Assembly: GCF_017115165.1 (NCBI RefSeq)
Contig: NZ_JABXKF010000139.1
Coordinates: 63,978-123,537, forward strand
Direction: 5' to 3'
DNA: 59,560 nt
Source: Nostoc sp. LPT
Lineage (GTDB): Bacteria; Cyanobacteriota; Cyanobacteriia; Cyanobacteriales; Nostocaceae
A program made the translations under genes and the position numbers. A model generated the notes under the pieces. The model ran no database searches. It was not told the DNA's origin and was given only the letters and a program-made list of their open reading frames with translations. The stretch's first letter is position 1, and every line of letters starts with the position of its first letter. This document shows positions 16,842-26,170 of the stretch, piece by piece.

Positions 16842-17138
16842 ACTAGCCTTAACAACTCCAGGCAAAAGACCTTCATGCGCCCATTCTCGCAGCACGTTCC
16901 GAGACAACCCAAAATCGCGGTAAACACCTCTAGAACGACCAGTCAACCAGCAACGGTTGCGGTGGCGGGTGGGCGCACTATTCCGGGGTAGCTGTTGAAT
17001 CTTCCGGTGGATTTCCAGTTTATCCAAAGGAGATGCTGCACTTCTGAACTCTTCTAAGAGAGCTTCTCGCTTGTCAGCATACTTTTCGATCAACTTGGTG
17101 CGCTTTTTCTCGCGCTCAATCAAGCTCTTTTTTGCCAT
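16836..17138 (-). CDS. rpsN: 30S ribosomal protein S14
   Basis: 100 residues. The sequence begins MAKKSLIEREKKRTKLIEKY and ends with NRCWLTGRSRGVYRDFGLSR and VLREWAHEGLLPGV, which is S14. It is the long, zinc-free type (no CxxC pairs), as in plastids and cyanobacteria. It lies outside the main ribosomal protein operons, typical of cyanobacteria. The ORF ends at SW-stop at the edge of the STRR tract. Confidence 0.97.
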   Translation of the reverse strand: MAKKSLIEREKKRTKLIEKYADKREALLEEFRSAASPLDKLEIHRKIQQLPRNSAPTRHRNRCWLTGRSRGVYRDFGLSRNVLREWAHEGLLPGVVKASW

Positions 17139-17214
17139 AAATTCTCTAACTTATTTAAAGACACCGTTTTCCATTCTACAGTCTCTCCATCAATTCTGGG
17201 GTTACTTGTGTCGC

Positions 17215-17883
17215 TTATCCTACAACCACTGGCTTATTTGCAGCAGGACATAAATCGGCAAGCTCACAAGCAACGCAGACGGGAGAGCGGGCTTTACAAA
17301 TAGCACGACCGTGATAAATCAGCCGAATTGACCAATTTTCCCAATCAGGCTGAGGCAATAAACCCATTAAATCTTGCTCAATCCGAACCGGGTCTTTTGC
17401 TTGAGTTAAACCCAAACGTTCGCACAGGCGCTTAACGTGAGTATCTACTGTCACCCCAACATTAATGCCATAACCATGACCCAAGACTACATTTGCTGTC
17501 TTTCGCGCCACACCTGGAAGCTTTAATAATTGCTCCATTTTGTTGGGGACAACAGAGTTAAACTCAGTGACAATCATCCGACATGCGGCTTGAATGTTCT
17601 TGGCTTTATTGCGATAAAATCCGGTTGAACGCACCAAGTTTTCTAATTCTACTAAGTCAGCGATCGCTAAACTCTCAGCATCAGGAAACCGAGCAAATAA
17701 AGCTGGTGTCACCTTATTCACTCGCTCATCAGTACACTGAGCAGAGAGAATCGTTGCCACCAACAATTGTACTGGCGTTGAGTAATTCAAAGAGCAGGTA
17801 GCATCTGGATAAAGACGCTTCAGCCGAGCTAAAATTTCTAGCGCCCGTTGCTTTTTAGATAACGATTTGCGGGTAATGCTCAC
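17215..17883 (-). CDS. nth: Endonuclease III (DNA glycosylase/AP lyase)
   Basis: 222 residues from a GTG at 17883. This start gives MSITRKSLSKKQRALEIL and a 4-nt GTGA overlap with the rseP stop, preferred over an ATG at 17904 inside rseP. The helix-hairpin-helix LPGVARKTANVV carries the catalytic Lys and GVTVDTHVKRL the catalytic Asp. The C-terminal Fe-S loop is C-X6-C-X2-C-X5-C (CKARSPVCVACELADLC). It removes oxidised pyrimidines in base excision repair. It is likely translated from the rseP message. Confidence 0.95.
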   Translation of the reverse strand: MSITRKSLSKKQRALEILARLKRLYPDATCSLNYSTPVQLLVATILSAQCTDERVNKVTPALFARFPDAESLAIADLVELENLVRSTGFYRNKAKNIQAACRMIVTEFNSVVPNKMEQLLKLPGVARKTANVVLGHGYGINVGVTVDTHVKRLCERLGLTQAKDPVRIEQDLMGLLPQPDWENWSIRLIYHGRAICKARSPVCVACELADLCPAANKPVVVG

Positions 17884-18980
17884 TGGAACAATTTTTGTAC
17901 CCATTCCAATTGGCTAGTTAATTGGGTAGTTTCTTTGACGATCAGAAAAATTCCTAAGCCTAAGAGTAACACCAAACCGGTTTGCATTACACCTTCTTGA
18001 ATCCGGGCGGGTACAGGCTTACCGCGTAAACCTTCAATCAGCAGAAAAGCGAGTTGTCCGCCATCCAAAGCTGGTAAAGGCAAAATATTGATAATAGCCA
18101 AGTTAATGCTGATAATTGCCGCAAAAGACAACAAGTTTACAGTATTGTCCTCAGCTAATTTTGCACCGATTTTGACAATATTAACTGGCCCAGAAACTTG
18201 TCCAGCAGTTTGTTGAAAGTTGGTAATTAACTGCCCAAAACCACTGAGTGTCCCCACAAATAATTGTTGAAACCTGTTAGCAGCAATGCCGAAAATTTCA
18301 AAAGGACTATTAGGACGGCGATAAACTGCTGTACCATTGGGGCCAAGTTCAATGCCAATTACACCTTGGCCTTTATCTCCCAGCTTTGGGGTTAATTTTA
18401 GAGACTTTGGTTGGTTTTCATGTTTTATTTTTAGTTCGATTTGCTGATTGGCATGAGTTTTAATTTCTTTTGTGAGAAAAACTGTCGCTTTTTCAGAAGC
18501 GGGGAGTTCCTGACCATTAACAGCCAGAATAATGTCTCCTTCCCTAATACCTGCTTGGTAGGAAATAGATTGTTCATCAACCGGCTTGACGATGACACCA
18601 GGTTGAAAGTTAATCTTCTCTGGAATGCCGACAATACCCAATTGCAGAGCCAACACCAAGTAGGCAAATATTAAATTGGCGATTACTCCGGCACTGATAA
18701 CTATCGCCCGGTCTAAAACTGGACGGTTACGCAGCAGATTTGGGTCATTGGGTGGAACATCGCTATCGGGGTCATCATCGGGAAAACCCACAAAGCCGCC
18801 CAAGGGAAAGGCGCGGACAGCATATTCGGTTTGTGAACCTTGGTACTTCAAAAGAACTGGGCCAAAACCCAAAGAAAAACGGTTAACGAGAATGCCTTGA
18901 GAACGTGCTGCAACAAAATGTCCCAACTCGTGTACCAAGATCAAAACAGCCAAGACTGCGATCGCTGCTAAAACTGACAT
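17880..18980 (-). CDS. rseP: RseP-type site-2 intramembrane metalloprotease
   Basis: 366 residues, M50B family. Zinc site HELGH at residues 17-21 within the first membrane helix, and the third ligand region LPALDGGQLAFLL near residue 310. One PDZ domain lies in between (about 120-205, PGVIVKPVDEQSISYQAGIREG). Four membrane helices. Family members cut anti-sigma factors and leftover signal peptides within the membrane. It is followed by nth with overlapping stop and start codons. Confidence 0.93.
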   Translation of the reverse strand: MSVLAAIAVLAVLILVHELGHFVAARSQGILVNRFSLGFGPVLLKYQGSQTEYAVRAFPLGGFVGFPDDDPDSDVPPNDPNLLRNRPVLDRAIVISAGVIANLIFAYLVLALQLGIVGIPEKINFQPGVIVKPVDEQSISYQAGIREGDIILAVNGQELPASEKATVFLTKEIKTHANQQIELKIKHENQPKSLKLTPKLGDKGQGVIGIELGPNGTAVYRRPNSPFEIFGIAANRFQQLFVGTLSGFGQLITNFQQTAGQVSGPVNIVKIGAKLAEDNTVNLLSFAAIISINLAIINILPLPALDGGQLAFLLIEGLRGKPVPARIQEGVMQTGLVLLLGLGIFLIVKETTQLTSQLEWVQKLFQ

Positions 18981-19104
18981 AGAGTAAATTAGTGAAGATA
19001 TTAAGCTATAGTTATCTCCATTCTAATTGGGCATTGGGCATGGGGCATTGGGCATTGGTCATTGGTAAATAACAAATGACAAAGGACTAATGACAAATGA
19101 CAAA

Positions 19105-20385
19105 TTATAAAACTTCACGTCCCAAGTAAGGTTGCAACACTTCTGGTATCCTTACCGTCCCATCAGTTTGTTGATAATTCTCCAAAATTGCTGCCATCGT
19201 CCTTCCTACCGCCAAACCCGAACCATTTAGAGTGTGTACGAACTGAGTACCTTTCTTCCCCGCCTCTTTGAAGCGAATATCAGCCCGTCGCGCCTGGAAA
19301 TCTATAGTATTGGAACAGCTAGAAATTTCACGGTATTTGCCAGAAGAGGGCAACCAAACCTCTAAATCATAAGTTTTGGTAGAGGCAAATCCCAAATCTC
19401 CAGTACTTAAATTTACTACTCTGTAAGGCAACTGCAACGCCTGTACAATTGCTTCTGCATTCCCTACCAATTTCTCCAGTTCATCAAAAGACGTACTGGG
19501 TTCGACAAACTTCACCATTTCCACCTTGTTAAATTGATGTAGGCGAATTAATCCCCGCATATCGCGCCCATAACTACCAGCTTCGCGGCGAAAACAGGGA
19601 GTAAAGGCACAGTGGTAAATAGGCAAATCTTCAGCAGCGAGAATTTCACCCCGGTAGAGATTTGTAAGTGGAACTTCCGCCGTAGGAATCAGCCATAAGT
19701 CATCATCAGCACATTTAAAGCTTTCTTCCGCAAACTTGGGTAACTGACCGGTTGCTGTCAAAGACTCAGTATTCACTAACAGCGGTGGACTGACTTCTAC
19801 ATATCCAGCTTGAGTATGGAGAGTCAACATAAATTGAATTAATGCCCTCTCCAATGCCGCACCAGCGCCCATCAACGTCACAAAGCGACTTTGGGCAACT
19901 TTTACAGCTCGTTCAACATTGAGAATACCCAGCTTTTCGCCAATTTCCCAGTGAGGAAGAATATTCGGGTTTTGGGGAATGTACTTATCACCCCAACGCC
20001 GCACCTCTACGTTATCTTCCTCATTCTTACCAAGGGGTGTAGAGTCGCTTGGTAAGTTGGGAAGCGCCAACACAAGTTGAGCAATTTCAGCTTTGAGGTC
20101 TTTTTCTTGGGGTTCCAGTTGACTCAACGTAGCTCTAACAGAGTTACCTTCATGCCGCAAAGCTTGAATTTCTGGGTCTTGAGGATTGACCCCAGATTTA
20201 ATCTTCTGGCCGACAATTTTACCAATTTCGTTGCTCCGGGCTTGAAGTTGACTACGCGTCCCTTCAAGTTCCCGTTGTTGCCGATCTAACAGTAATATCG
20301 GTTCGATGTCGTATTTACCACTACGACTATTCAATCGTTCTTGAACTAATTGCGGATTTTCCCGTATTTGCTTAATATCCAGCAC
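19105..20385 (-). CDS. serS: Seryl-tRNA synthetase
   Basis: 426 residues, full length. The N-terminal long coiled-coil arm (about 1-110) that binds tRNA-Ser is followed by a class II core. Motif 2 is FRREAGSYGRDMRGLIRLHQ with FNKVEM. Motif 3 is GSGLAVGRTMAAILENYQ. Serine-pocket residues TAEVP are present. It charges tRNA-Ser in the cytoplasm. Monocistronic, between two repeat-containing spacers. Confidence 0.97.
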   Translation of the reverse strand: MLDIKQIRENPQLVQERLNSRSGKYDIEPILLLDRQQRELEGTRSQLQARSNEIGKIVGQKIKSGVNPQDPEIQALRHEGNSVRATLSQLEPQEKDLKAEIAQLVLALPNLPSDSTPLGKNEEDNVEVRRWGDKYIPQNPNILPHWEIGEKLGILNVERAVKVAQSRFVTLMGAGAALERALIQFMLTLHTQAGYVEVSPPLLVNTESLTATGQLPKFAEESFKCADDDLWLIPTAEVPLTNLYRGEILAAEDLPIYHCAFTPCFRREAGSYGRDMRGLIRLHQFNKVEMVKFVEPSTSFDELEKLVGNAEAIVQALQLPYRVVNLSTGDLGFASTKTYDLEVWLPSSGKYREISSCSNTIDFQARRADIRFKEAGKKGTQFVHTLNGSGLAVGRTMAAILENYQQTDGTVRIPEVLQPYLGREVL

Positions 20386-20578
20386 AGATTTTTCTCAGTT
20401 TTTAGCCTAAAATCTTCCTGTCAATACAGTTAACACATAAGCATTTAGCATATAGTAATTTTGCTTTGCTGTAACTGCAAAAACAAAGTTTATTAGAAAA
20501 ATCAGTCTTAATCTTTGAGCAAGATTTTACCCTAGCATCATTGCCAGGGCTAAGAAACCATATAATGCATTAAACCAA

Positions 20579-20920
20579 TCATGAATTCGTATTTTGAGTC
20601 ACTGTCGTTTCAGAAACCTGAGCAAGACTCTGATCATTACCATTATTGTTATCAACGGCTGCAAACGTCCTTTGAGTGATATTCGGTGGTTCCTTATCGT
20701 CTCTAGTTTGTCCAGGTGAAGGTAACCAGTATGCAAGCACACCTGATAAACCACCCCAGTAAAGCGCAATATTCTTATCGTCCTCTGCTGGCGAGCCAAG
20801 CTTGAAAATGCACAGCCCCAATACGATGCTACTAAAGAAAACCTGTACGCCAAATCTCCATACGTCTTGATTAAATTTCTGTGCTGGTTGATTTCTCATG
20901 GTGTCAAATTGATTTTTCAT
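20579..20920 (-). CDS. Small cyanobacterial membrane protein, unknown
   Basis: 113 residues with two hydrophobic segments (about 25-43 and 52-66, VQVFFSSIVLGLCIFKLG and IALYWGGLSGVLAYWLP) and a polar Gln/Asn/Thr-rich tail. Two start codons are separated by a 21-bp tandem duplication (GACACCATGA at each), giving MKNQFDT or MRNQPAQ as the first residues. I recognise the pattern from cyanobacterial conserved hypotheticals but know no function. Confidence 0.7.
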   Translation of the reverse strand: MKNQFDTMRNQPAQKFNQDVWRFGVQVFFSSIVLGLCIFKLGSPAEDDKNIALYWGGLSGVLAYWLPSPGQTRDDKEPPNITQRTFAAVDNNNGNDQSLAQVSETTVTQNTNS

Positions 20921-21237
20921 GGTGTCAGACTTCTAAAAAAGGTACATATTATCCCTGTGCTAGTTTTGGCATCACCTACTACTACAGCGTGGCAAAATTC
21001 CTAATTACGCTCGTACCTTTACAGGGATCTTGTTACGTGCAGCGTGCCGCTTTCCTGACTCGCTAACGTAATTTGTAATTCCTATACCGCAAGCGTTCCA
21101 TTGATTTGAATTACGCAGTGCTGTACTAATAAGATGTTTTTCAAGGATTATGTAGTTGTCTTCACACCCAGTTTTGTCCGTTTCGGAAAAATTCTGATTA
21201 ACTTCTTTATACTTTTGAAAACTCAGCACTGATAATA
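20921..21237. other. Spacer with no gene recognised
   Basis: About 317 bp between two minus-strand genes. The only long frame here has no recognisable motif or plausible composition. No tRNA, strong hairpin or tandem repeat was found by eye. It should contain the promoter of the 20579-20920 gene. Confidence 0.4.
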
Positions 21238-21816
21238 TTAGGGTCGGTTAATCCGATTGAGCAACCAAAGTGACGCAATAAGCCCTGCAAAGTGGGCTGA
21301 GACGGTGTTAGTGTTTGCCTGCACCACAAGCATATCTAGACCGCTAATAATTCGGGTAGGGTCAAAAAATTGGGTAGTTATCGCTTGGGGAGAAATGGAT
21401 CTTGCTACCAGTGTACCAACGATCGCCTGCGCCCCCAAAAGAGTCACCAGCGTTCCTCCTAAATTCACCCATACTCCTAAGCGTAATACTTGCACAGTCT
21501 CGCTTTTCCGAGGGCGGTTGCTAGGATTGGAGGATTCCAATTGCTTGCCAATTCTCGTGTAACGGTAAGCTAAATAAATGCCCCCACCTAAAACAACCAG
21601 TCCACAAATTGCTAAAAATACACCAAAACCAGTCCCAGGATTATTAGTAGGACTGCCAGCTCTTTGATTAAAGATGGCGAACAGCAACACAATTATGCTA
21701 GAAACAACGCCTAGTACTAGCTGAATCCAGAAGCTAATCCAACCTATAAGGCGAAAAGTTTGGGCAATTGCCCTAAGAGTTGAGGAAGATGAAGGGGCAT
21801 CGGGAGTTTGTGACAT
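21238..21816 (-). CDS. DUF3611 family membrane protein
   Basis: 192 residues from the ATG at 21816 (MSQTPDAPSSSSTLRAIAQT), preferred over the 42-residue longer frame because the family begins near this point. Four membrane helices are visible (for example IGWISFWIQLVLGVVSSIIVLLFAI and GVFLAICGLVVLGGGIYLAY). The conserved RLIGWISFWIQL and QNAxxxxSHF-like segment (VVQANTNTVSAHFAGLI) match DUF3611, shared by cyanobacteria and plastids. Likely thylakoid or inner membrane; function unknown. Confidence 0.82.
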   Translation of the reverse strand: MSQTPDAPSSSSTLRAIAQTFRLIGWISFWIQLVLGVVSSIIVLLFAIFNQRAGSPTNNPGTGFGVFLAICGLVVLGGGIYLAYRYTRIGKQLESSNPSNRPRKSETVQVLRLGVWVNLGGTLVTLLGAQAIVGTLVARSISPQAITTQFFDPTRIISGLDMLVVQANTNTVSAHFAGLIASLWLLNRINRP

Positions 21817-22432
21817 AGCGATCGCCAATGTGCTGGGTGCTTGATTAAGGGAGGCGAGGACGAGGGGACACGGAGAGTTCTTTCCCCTGGTTTTTAGCGC
21901 CTTCTTTGATAAATTTACTATTACACTTGCTAAATAAGACAAGAAATTCTGCGATCGTGGAAATTAGAAGTAGTTACTTTAAGTGTGTCTACCGACGTAG
22001 CAGCTCGATCCCAGATATATCCCCTAGCTTAAGATTTTAGAATTTGCATTGGGAAAATCACTGTAAAACAAAGTGTTTATTAAGTTTTACAGACAAAATA
22101 GCATTTTACCTGTAAAATTTCTTCGATGGCATTTTATTGCTTAAGCAGTTCTAACCAGCTCGGCATCAGTTAACACCAAGATAGTGACTTCCTCACTGTC
22201 TGTTCGCTCCTCACCACACCGTATCGAGCTTGAGTGGGGTACATTATTTTGTACTCCTAAAACTCGCCAAGCCCCACAACTTCACAGGCGTGGGTAATTG
22301 TTTGATGTTTACGCAATGGATATCTAGTCTAAGTAGCTTTATTATGTATTACTCACGTAGTAGTAGCACTGTATACTGACTACAAGGATTGTAGACTTTA
22401 CCTTAAGGCATTTTTTTAGCCATTCACTAACC
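21817..22432. other. Long spacer upstream of the padR-like gene
   Basis: Roughly 490-616 bp with no recognised gene. A 45-codon minus-strand frame around 22140-22290 looks like decayed coding sequence but matches nothing I know. The 3' part (22320-22432) is AT-rich and should hold the padR promoter. No clear repeat. Confidence 0.35.
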
Positions 22433-22780
22433 ATGAAACTTGAGGATATATATCAATTTTTTGAGAATCCTCCGCCAACTTACCTTTGTCAGGAACTAGC
22501 AGTTTGTTACATACTGTCTGTTTTATTACAAGGTGAATCCTACGGAACCGAGTTGATCGAGCAATTAGAAACTGAGTATCCCGTCTATCGGCTTTCAGAT
22601 ACCGTACTTTACAGTGCAATTAAATTTCTGGAAGACCAAAGTGCAATCACTGGATATTGGAAGAAACTCGAAGGACGGGGGCGCCCCAGGCGGATGTACC
22701 AAGTTTCTCCCGAATGGCAAGTTCAAGCTCAGGATTTAGCTTTTCAATGGCTTGACTACATCAACAGGAGGAAAAAGTAA
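22433..22780 (+). CDS. PadR-family transcriptional regulator
   Basis: 115 residues. The winged HTH pattern is clear: CYILSVLLQGESYGTELIEQ, then LSDTVLYSAIKFLEDQSAIT and the wing KKLEGRGRPRRMYQVSPEW. PadR proteins bind operators as dimers and respond to small molecules or to protein partners. Located 52 bp before a probable b6f assembly gene in the same direction, so both may be cotranscribed. The target is not known. Confidence 0.88.
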   Translation: MKLEDIYQFFENPPPTYLCQELAVCYILSVLLQGESYGTELIEQLETEYPVYRLSDTVLYSAIKFLEDQSAITGYWKKLEGRGRPRRMYQVSPEWQVQAQDLAFQWLDYINRRKK

Positions 22781-22832
22781 CGAATAATTGATAATGAATA
22801 AGTCTCCTCCAGTCAAACACTAACAATTAGTT

Positions 22833-23363
22833 ATGGATACTGCTATTCTGCCATCTACGTTCCTGCTAACCTTGTTGTTATCGGTTGGGCTGTTTTTCTT
22901 TATTCGTGCCTCGACTAAAGACCGCACAGAAATGGCCCAACTAGTATCTGAGCAAGATGAAGCTGTTTTAATGTCTCAATTAAAAGAGTATTTTCGATCG
23001 CGGTCTTACCGAGTGGCAGCAGTAGACCGAGAACAAAATCAGGTAACTTTTGAAGGTAATGTTCGCCCTAGCTGGTTCTTAGCTATATTTCTAACTTTAC
23101 TGGCAGCTACTGGGATTGTTTGTCTATCTCTGGTGGCATCCCTGTTTTTTTCTAGCCTCAGTACCCTTGTTCTGGCGATGGTACTGCTATCGCCTTTAAG
23201 TGGTCTATTTTATTGGAAAAAATCTGGAAGACTTGAGAAGGTGTCGCTCAAAGTAGAAACAACTCAGAGCGAACAAACCTCCTCAAGTAAGGTAACTGTA
23301 GTTGCCCATCGAGATGAACTCAGTGAGTTGCAGAGGACTCTACAGCTCAAGCCTGGGAAATAA
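22833..23363 (+). CDS. Probable cofactor assembly of complex C subunit B (CCB-type membrane protein)
   Basis: 176 residues. An N-terminal membrane helix (LPSTFLLTLLLSVGLFFFI), a conserved polar stretch (VAAVDREQNQVTFEGNVRPS), two closely spaced membrane helices (about 75-130) and a soluble tail. This layout and the FEGxVRPSxxLAxFL-like motif fit the cyanobacterial CCB2/CCB4-related proteins that help attach haem c(i) to cytochrome b6. Assignment is from memory of the family and moderately secure. It follows the padR gene. Confidence 0.6.
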   Translation: MDTAILPSTFLLTLLLSVGLFFFIRASTKDRTEMAQLVSEQDEAVLMSQLKEYFRSRSYRVAAVDREQNQVTFEGNVRPSWFLAIFLTLLAATGIVCLSLVASLFFSSLSTLVLAMVLLSPLSGLFYWKKSGRLEKVSLKVETTQSEQTSSSKVTVVAHRDELSELQRTLQLKPGK

Positions 23364-23474
23364 TTGTTGATTTTTGCGACCATCTCTTAACTATGATATG
23401 CAGACTTCTGACCTGACCTACTATGCAGGCAATGGAAAGTAGTCAGGAGAAAATCAAGATTGCTGCTTTGTCAG

Positions 23475-23504
23475 TTTTCCCCACAACTTTGGTCGTGGGG
23501 AAAA
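23475..23504. terminator. 10-bp perfect hairpin after the CCB-like gene
   Basis: TTTTCCCCAC (23475-23484) pairs fully with GTGGGGAAAA (23495-23504) around a 10-nt loop, 112 bp after the stop of the CCB-like gene. It resembles a bidirectional intrinsic terminator but lacks a long T-run. The rest of 23364-23812 shows no recognised gene; a 30-codon minus-strand frame near 23540-23640 is not assignable. Confidence 0.45.
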
Positions 23505-23812
23505 ATTTAAATTCATTAACTTAAATTTATTGACAGAGCTTACTTAACCATCTACGGCATAAGAGCGCAACTTCACTCTTCCTTTTAGAGGCACTTGGCT
23601 CTATACCCACTCCCTTCTGCACAATCAAAGTAGTATCAACCCATGCAATCTAGCGTGGTTTGAAACAGGTTCACTTTCCAACTACCTGGACTAGATTTAC
23701 TGGCAAATCAGCTACAAACTAAAAAAAAATTAAATTTTGCATAAACTTAGCAATTTTGCCAGTTAATAGTAGTCAGGAGCCACATTCAATGCTCAAGATG
23801 ACCATCTATGGT

Positions 23813-24130
23813 TCATCGACTAGCTAAAGCAAGAGGTTCTTGACCTGGTGAAGGTTCTAACACCCTCAAACTAGGAAACAAGAAATGGTTTTCCTCTACG
23901 TATTGAGCACCAAACAGTCCCTTTTCTGCCCAGAAATAACGATCTGTAGTGTGTTCATTTCGCTTTACAAGTAGCAACGCCGGTGGCAAAATCCCTTCAG
24001 CTTGAATGAATCTTCTCGCTGCTGTCACAGGCTTTTCTTCGCCACTTTCGATACTATATTGAGGCACGTGCTCCAAAATGCGCCGTCCTTCCTGACGACG
24101 ACGACTCTTCCTTTTGCGTCTCCTTGCCAA
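23813..24130 (-). CDS. DUF3155 family protein
   Basis: 105 residues from a TTG at 24130. This start is chosen because AGGAGG (24139-24144, a perfect Shine-Dalgarno) lies 8 nt upstream and the family typically begins with the basic run (M)ARRRKRKSRRR. The ATG at 24151 would put the Shine-Dalgarno inside the gene. Conserved segments are REGRRILEHVPQYSIESGE-like, AEGILPPALLLVKRNEHTTD and FWAEKGLFGAQYVEENHFLF. Cyanobacterial soluble protein of unknown role; the Arg/Lys-rich start suggests nucleic-acid contact. Divergent from the Hik2-like kinase. Confidence 0.85.
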   Translation of the reverse strand: MARRRKRKSRRRQEGRRILEHVPQYSIESGEEKPVTAARRFIQAEGILPPALLLVKRNEHTTDRYFWAEKGLFGAQYVEENHFLFPSLRVLEPSPGQEPLALASR

Positions 24131-24138
24131 TCTATTGT

Positions 24139-24144
24139 CCTCCT
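24139..24144 (-). promoter_or_regulatory. Strong Shine-Dalgarno that fixes a TTG start
   Basis: AGGAGG on the minus strand, 8 nt before the TTG at 24130. Such a perfect site is uncommon in this window and decides the start of the DUF3155 gene. Confidence 0.75.
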
Positions 24145-24418
24145 CTTTCAAGCTTATAGATTGTAGTGATAGCTACAAAATACGTCGTAATTATATAGGT
24201 TCTAGTTCAGAATATCAATACTTTTTAACCTTTAAAGATAAGAAAGTTAATATATTTGAAACATAGAGAAAACAAAATTACCTAAGAATATAATCTCTTA
24301 GTACAAACCATCTCTAAGAAAATTTTAGTTAAGCTTTATTAAATGAGTGAGGTAAAAATTTAAGTATCCTCTCTTACATCATGCCTCAAAATCTATAATC
24401 TTGAGCAAAAGCTAAAAA

Positions 24419-25774
24419 ATGTTAATGTCTGCCAGTTCTGATTTTCTTGCTCTGTGTCGAGAGCAAATAGCGCTACTAACCCAAGGGCTGGGAGCGACTT
24501 TAAGTATTGTGTACCTAACACAAGAATTGGTAGATACTCCTTCCGGCGATGCCAAACTGATTCCTGTGGTGATTTACCCGGAAACAGCATTATTACCCCA
24601 AGGAGAGGAAACTATTGAAGCGACGGCATACAAGCAACTTCAAGTCGGAAATGCGTTTATATTACCCAATCATCAAGGAAGGTTATTGACACCGGCTTCA
24701 GAATCTCCAACTTCATCACAGGAGTCTGACATACCAGATGCGTCTCAACCCGATCTTAAAGAGGAATACCTACTTAGTGGCAACCAAATTGTTTTACCTC
24801 TGATTTATGAGGGTGTGATGATGGGGTTACTGGTGACACGCAGGAAAGACCGGGCATGGAATGAACACGAGCAAAGTCAAATTCAACGGATAGCCCAAAC
24901 ATTAGCGATCGCTTGTATTTTAGATCAGCGGCGAGCATGGTTTGAGGAACAGTTGCGCGAGCAACAAATTCTCCAAGAAAAACAACGGGATTTGCTGGAT
25001 AATCTGTTGCATCAGTTTCGTAACCCATTAACAGCATTACGGACTTTTGGCAAACTGCTATTAAAGCGACTACGACCAGCAGATGCTAACCGAGATGTGG
25101 CAAATAGTATTGTCCGGGAAAGCGATCGCCTCCAAGAATTACTGCAACAATTTGAGCAAGTAATTGACTTGACAGAGGCAGATTTAGCACCACTACATCT
25201 ACCGGAAGATGGAGTATTTGTAGAAGCAAGTATCCAAAAAGACGCTAAACCGCCGCTATTATTACCGGGAACAGGAGATAAAGCAGTTGACTGCTCGTTA
25301 GCAGATATATTAGAACCATTATTAATATCAGCCAAAGCGATCGCCCAAGAACGAAAGCTAAAACTAATAACTGAAATTCAAGATAATTCATCTCTAGTGC
25401 GTGCCAACGTCAAAGCATTACGAGAGGTATTGACTAATATTATTGATAATGCTTTGAAATATACTCCCACTGGCGGTAAAATTTTGATTCAGGCGGGGCA
25501 AGAAAAAGCTCATTTTCAGGGAATAGTCATTAGTGATAACGGGCCAGGCATTCCACCCCAGGATTTAGAACATCTTGGAGAACGGCATTATCGGGGTGTA
25601 CAAGCGCAAACAGAAATCCCCGGCACAGGTTTGGGGTTAGCGATCGCTAAACAATTAATAGAGCAAATGCAGGGCGAAATCGAGATTTTCAGCCCTGCAA
25701 TCAACTCTAAGCTAACTTCACCTAATAGACCAGGAACTACTTTTATTATTTGGTTACCGGAAGTTGAGAATTAG
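24419..25774 (+). CDS. hik2: GAF-domain sensor histidine kinase, Hik2/chloroplast sensor kinase-like
   Basis: 451 residues, soluble. An N-terminal GAF domain (about 5-175, interrupted by a Ser/Pro-rich loop) leads to HisKA with His198 in LLHQFRNPLTALRTFGKLLL. HATPase_c (about 330-451) shows TNIIDNALKYTP, ISDNGPGIP and GTGLGLAIAKQLI. The unusual HQFRNPLTALRTFGKLLLKR box is what I associate with Hik2 and plastid CSK, which sense plastoquinone or ionic state and act on photosystem genes. A cysteine near the N-terminus (Cys13, LALCREQ) could correspond to the iron-sulfur ligand described for that family. Start ATG at 24419, with another ATG two codons on. Confidence 0.78.
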   Translation: MLMSASSDFLALCREQIALLTQGLGATLSIVYLTQELVDTPSGDAKLIPVVIYPETALLPQGEETIEATAYKQLQVGNAFILPNHQGRLLTPASESPTSSQESDIPDASQPDLKEEYLLSGNQIVLPLIYEGVMMGLLVTRRKDRAWNEHEQSQIQRIAQTLAIACILDQRRAWFEEQLREQQILQEKQRDLLDNLLHQFRNPLTALRTFGKLLLKRLRPADANRDVANSIVRESDRLQELLQQFEQVIDLTEADLAPLHLPEDGVFVEASIQKDAKPPLLLPGTGDKAVDCSLADILEPLLISAKAIAQERKLKLITEIQDNSSLVRANVKALREVLTNIIDNALKYTPTGGKILIQAGQEKAHFQGIVISDNGPGIPPQDLEHLGERHYRGVQAQTEIPGTGLGLAIAKQLIEQMQGEIEIFSPAINSKLTSPNRPGTTFIIWLPEVEN

Positions 25775-26048
25775 TCTATTGAGAACGGGTTAAGCCTTTC
25801 CAAGTAATAAAATAACCAATTTACAGCTATTTGAGCCTTAACTGAACCGTATTGTCTCATGCCCGACTTAGATTCAGACAATTCTGAATGCCTAGCTAAA
25901 ATTCGTCGCATCGGAAAAAGAAATGTGCTGTTCTAGTTCATCAACTGGCTGATTTTACTTAATAGTCTTCGATTTTTCCAAGCTTCAACGTAAAGATTGC
26001 TAAGTCAAGCCGCAACTTAATTGACTTCATTAGTTCTTCGGTGAAGTG

Positions 26049-26145
26049 ATACCAATTTGAAAAAAGAATGCGACAGATACATACTCTCAAACCTTTGTTC
26101 TGTCTGGCTTTCTTAATGCATGAATTTTAAATTTTGAATTGGTAT
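26049..26145. repeat. MITE-like element with inverted termini
   Basis: Ends ATACCAATTTGAAAA (26049-26063) and TTTTGAATTGGTAT (26132-26145) are near-perfect inverted repeats separated by about 70 bp. I recall this AATTGGTAT-type end as common in Nostoc intergenic DNA. The rest of 25775-26170 holds no recognised gene. Confidence 0.5.
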
Positions 26146-26170
26146 GACTTAGCCTTAGACAATAATGTTT

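Noticed and set aside
21005..21229. 74-codon minus-strand frame between two genes
   Set aside because: No motif, atypical composition and no ribosome binding site; treated as spacer.
22140..22330. Short minus-strand frame suggesting a decayed transposase
   Set aside because: Only about 45 codons, no motif of any transposase family, no inverted repeats or target duplication.
23530..23660. 30-codon minus-strand frame that might be a transposase end
   Set aside because: No recognisable family motif and no element boundaries; too short to call.
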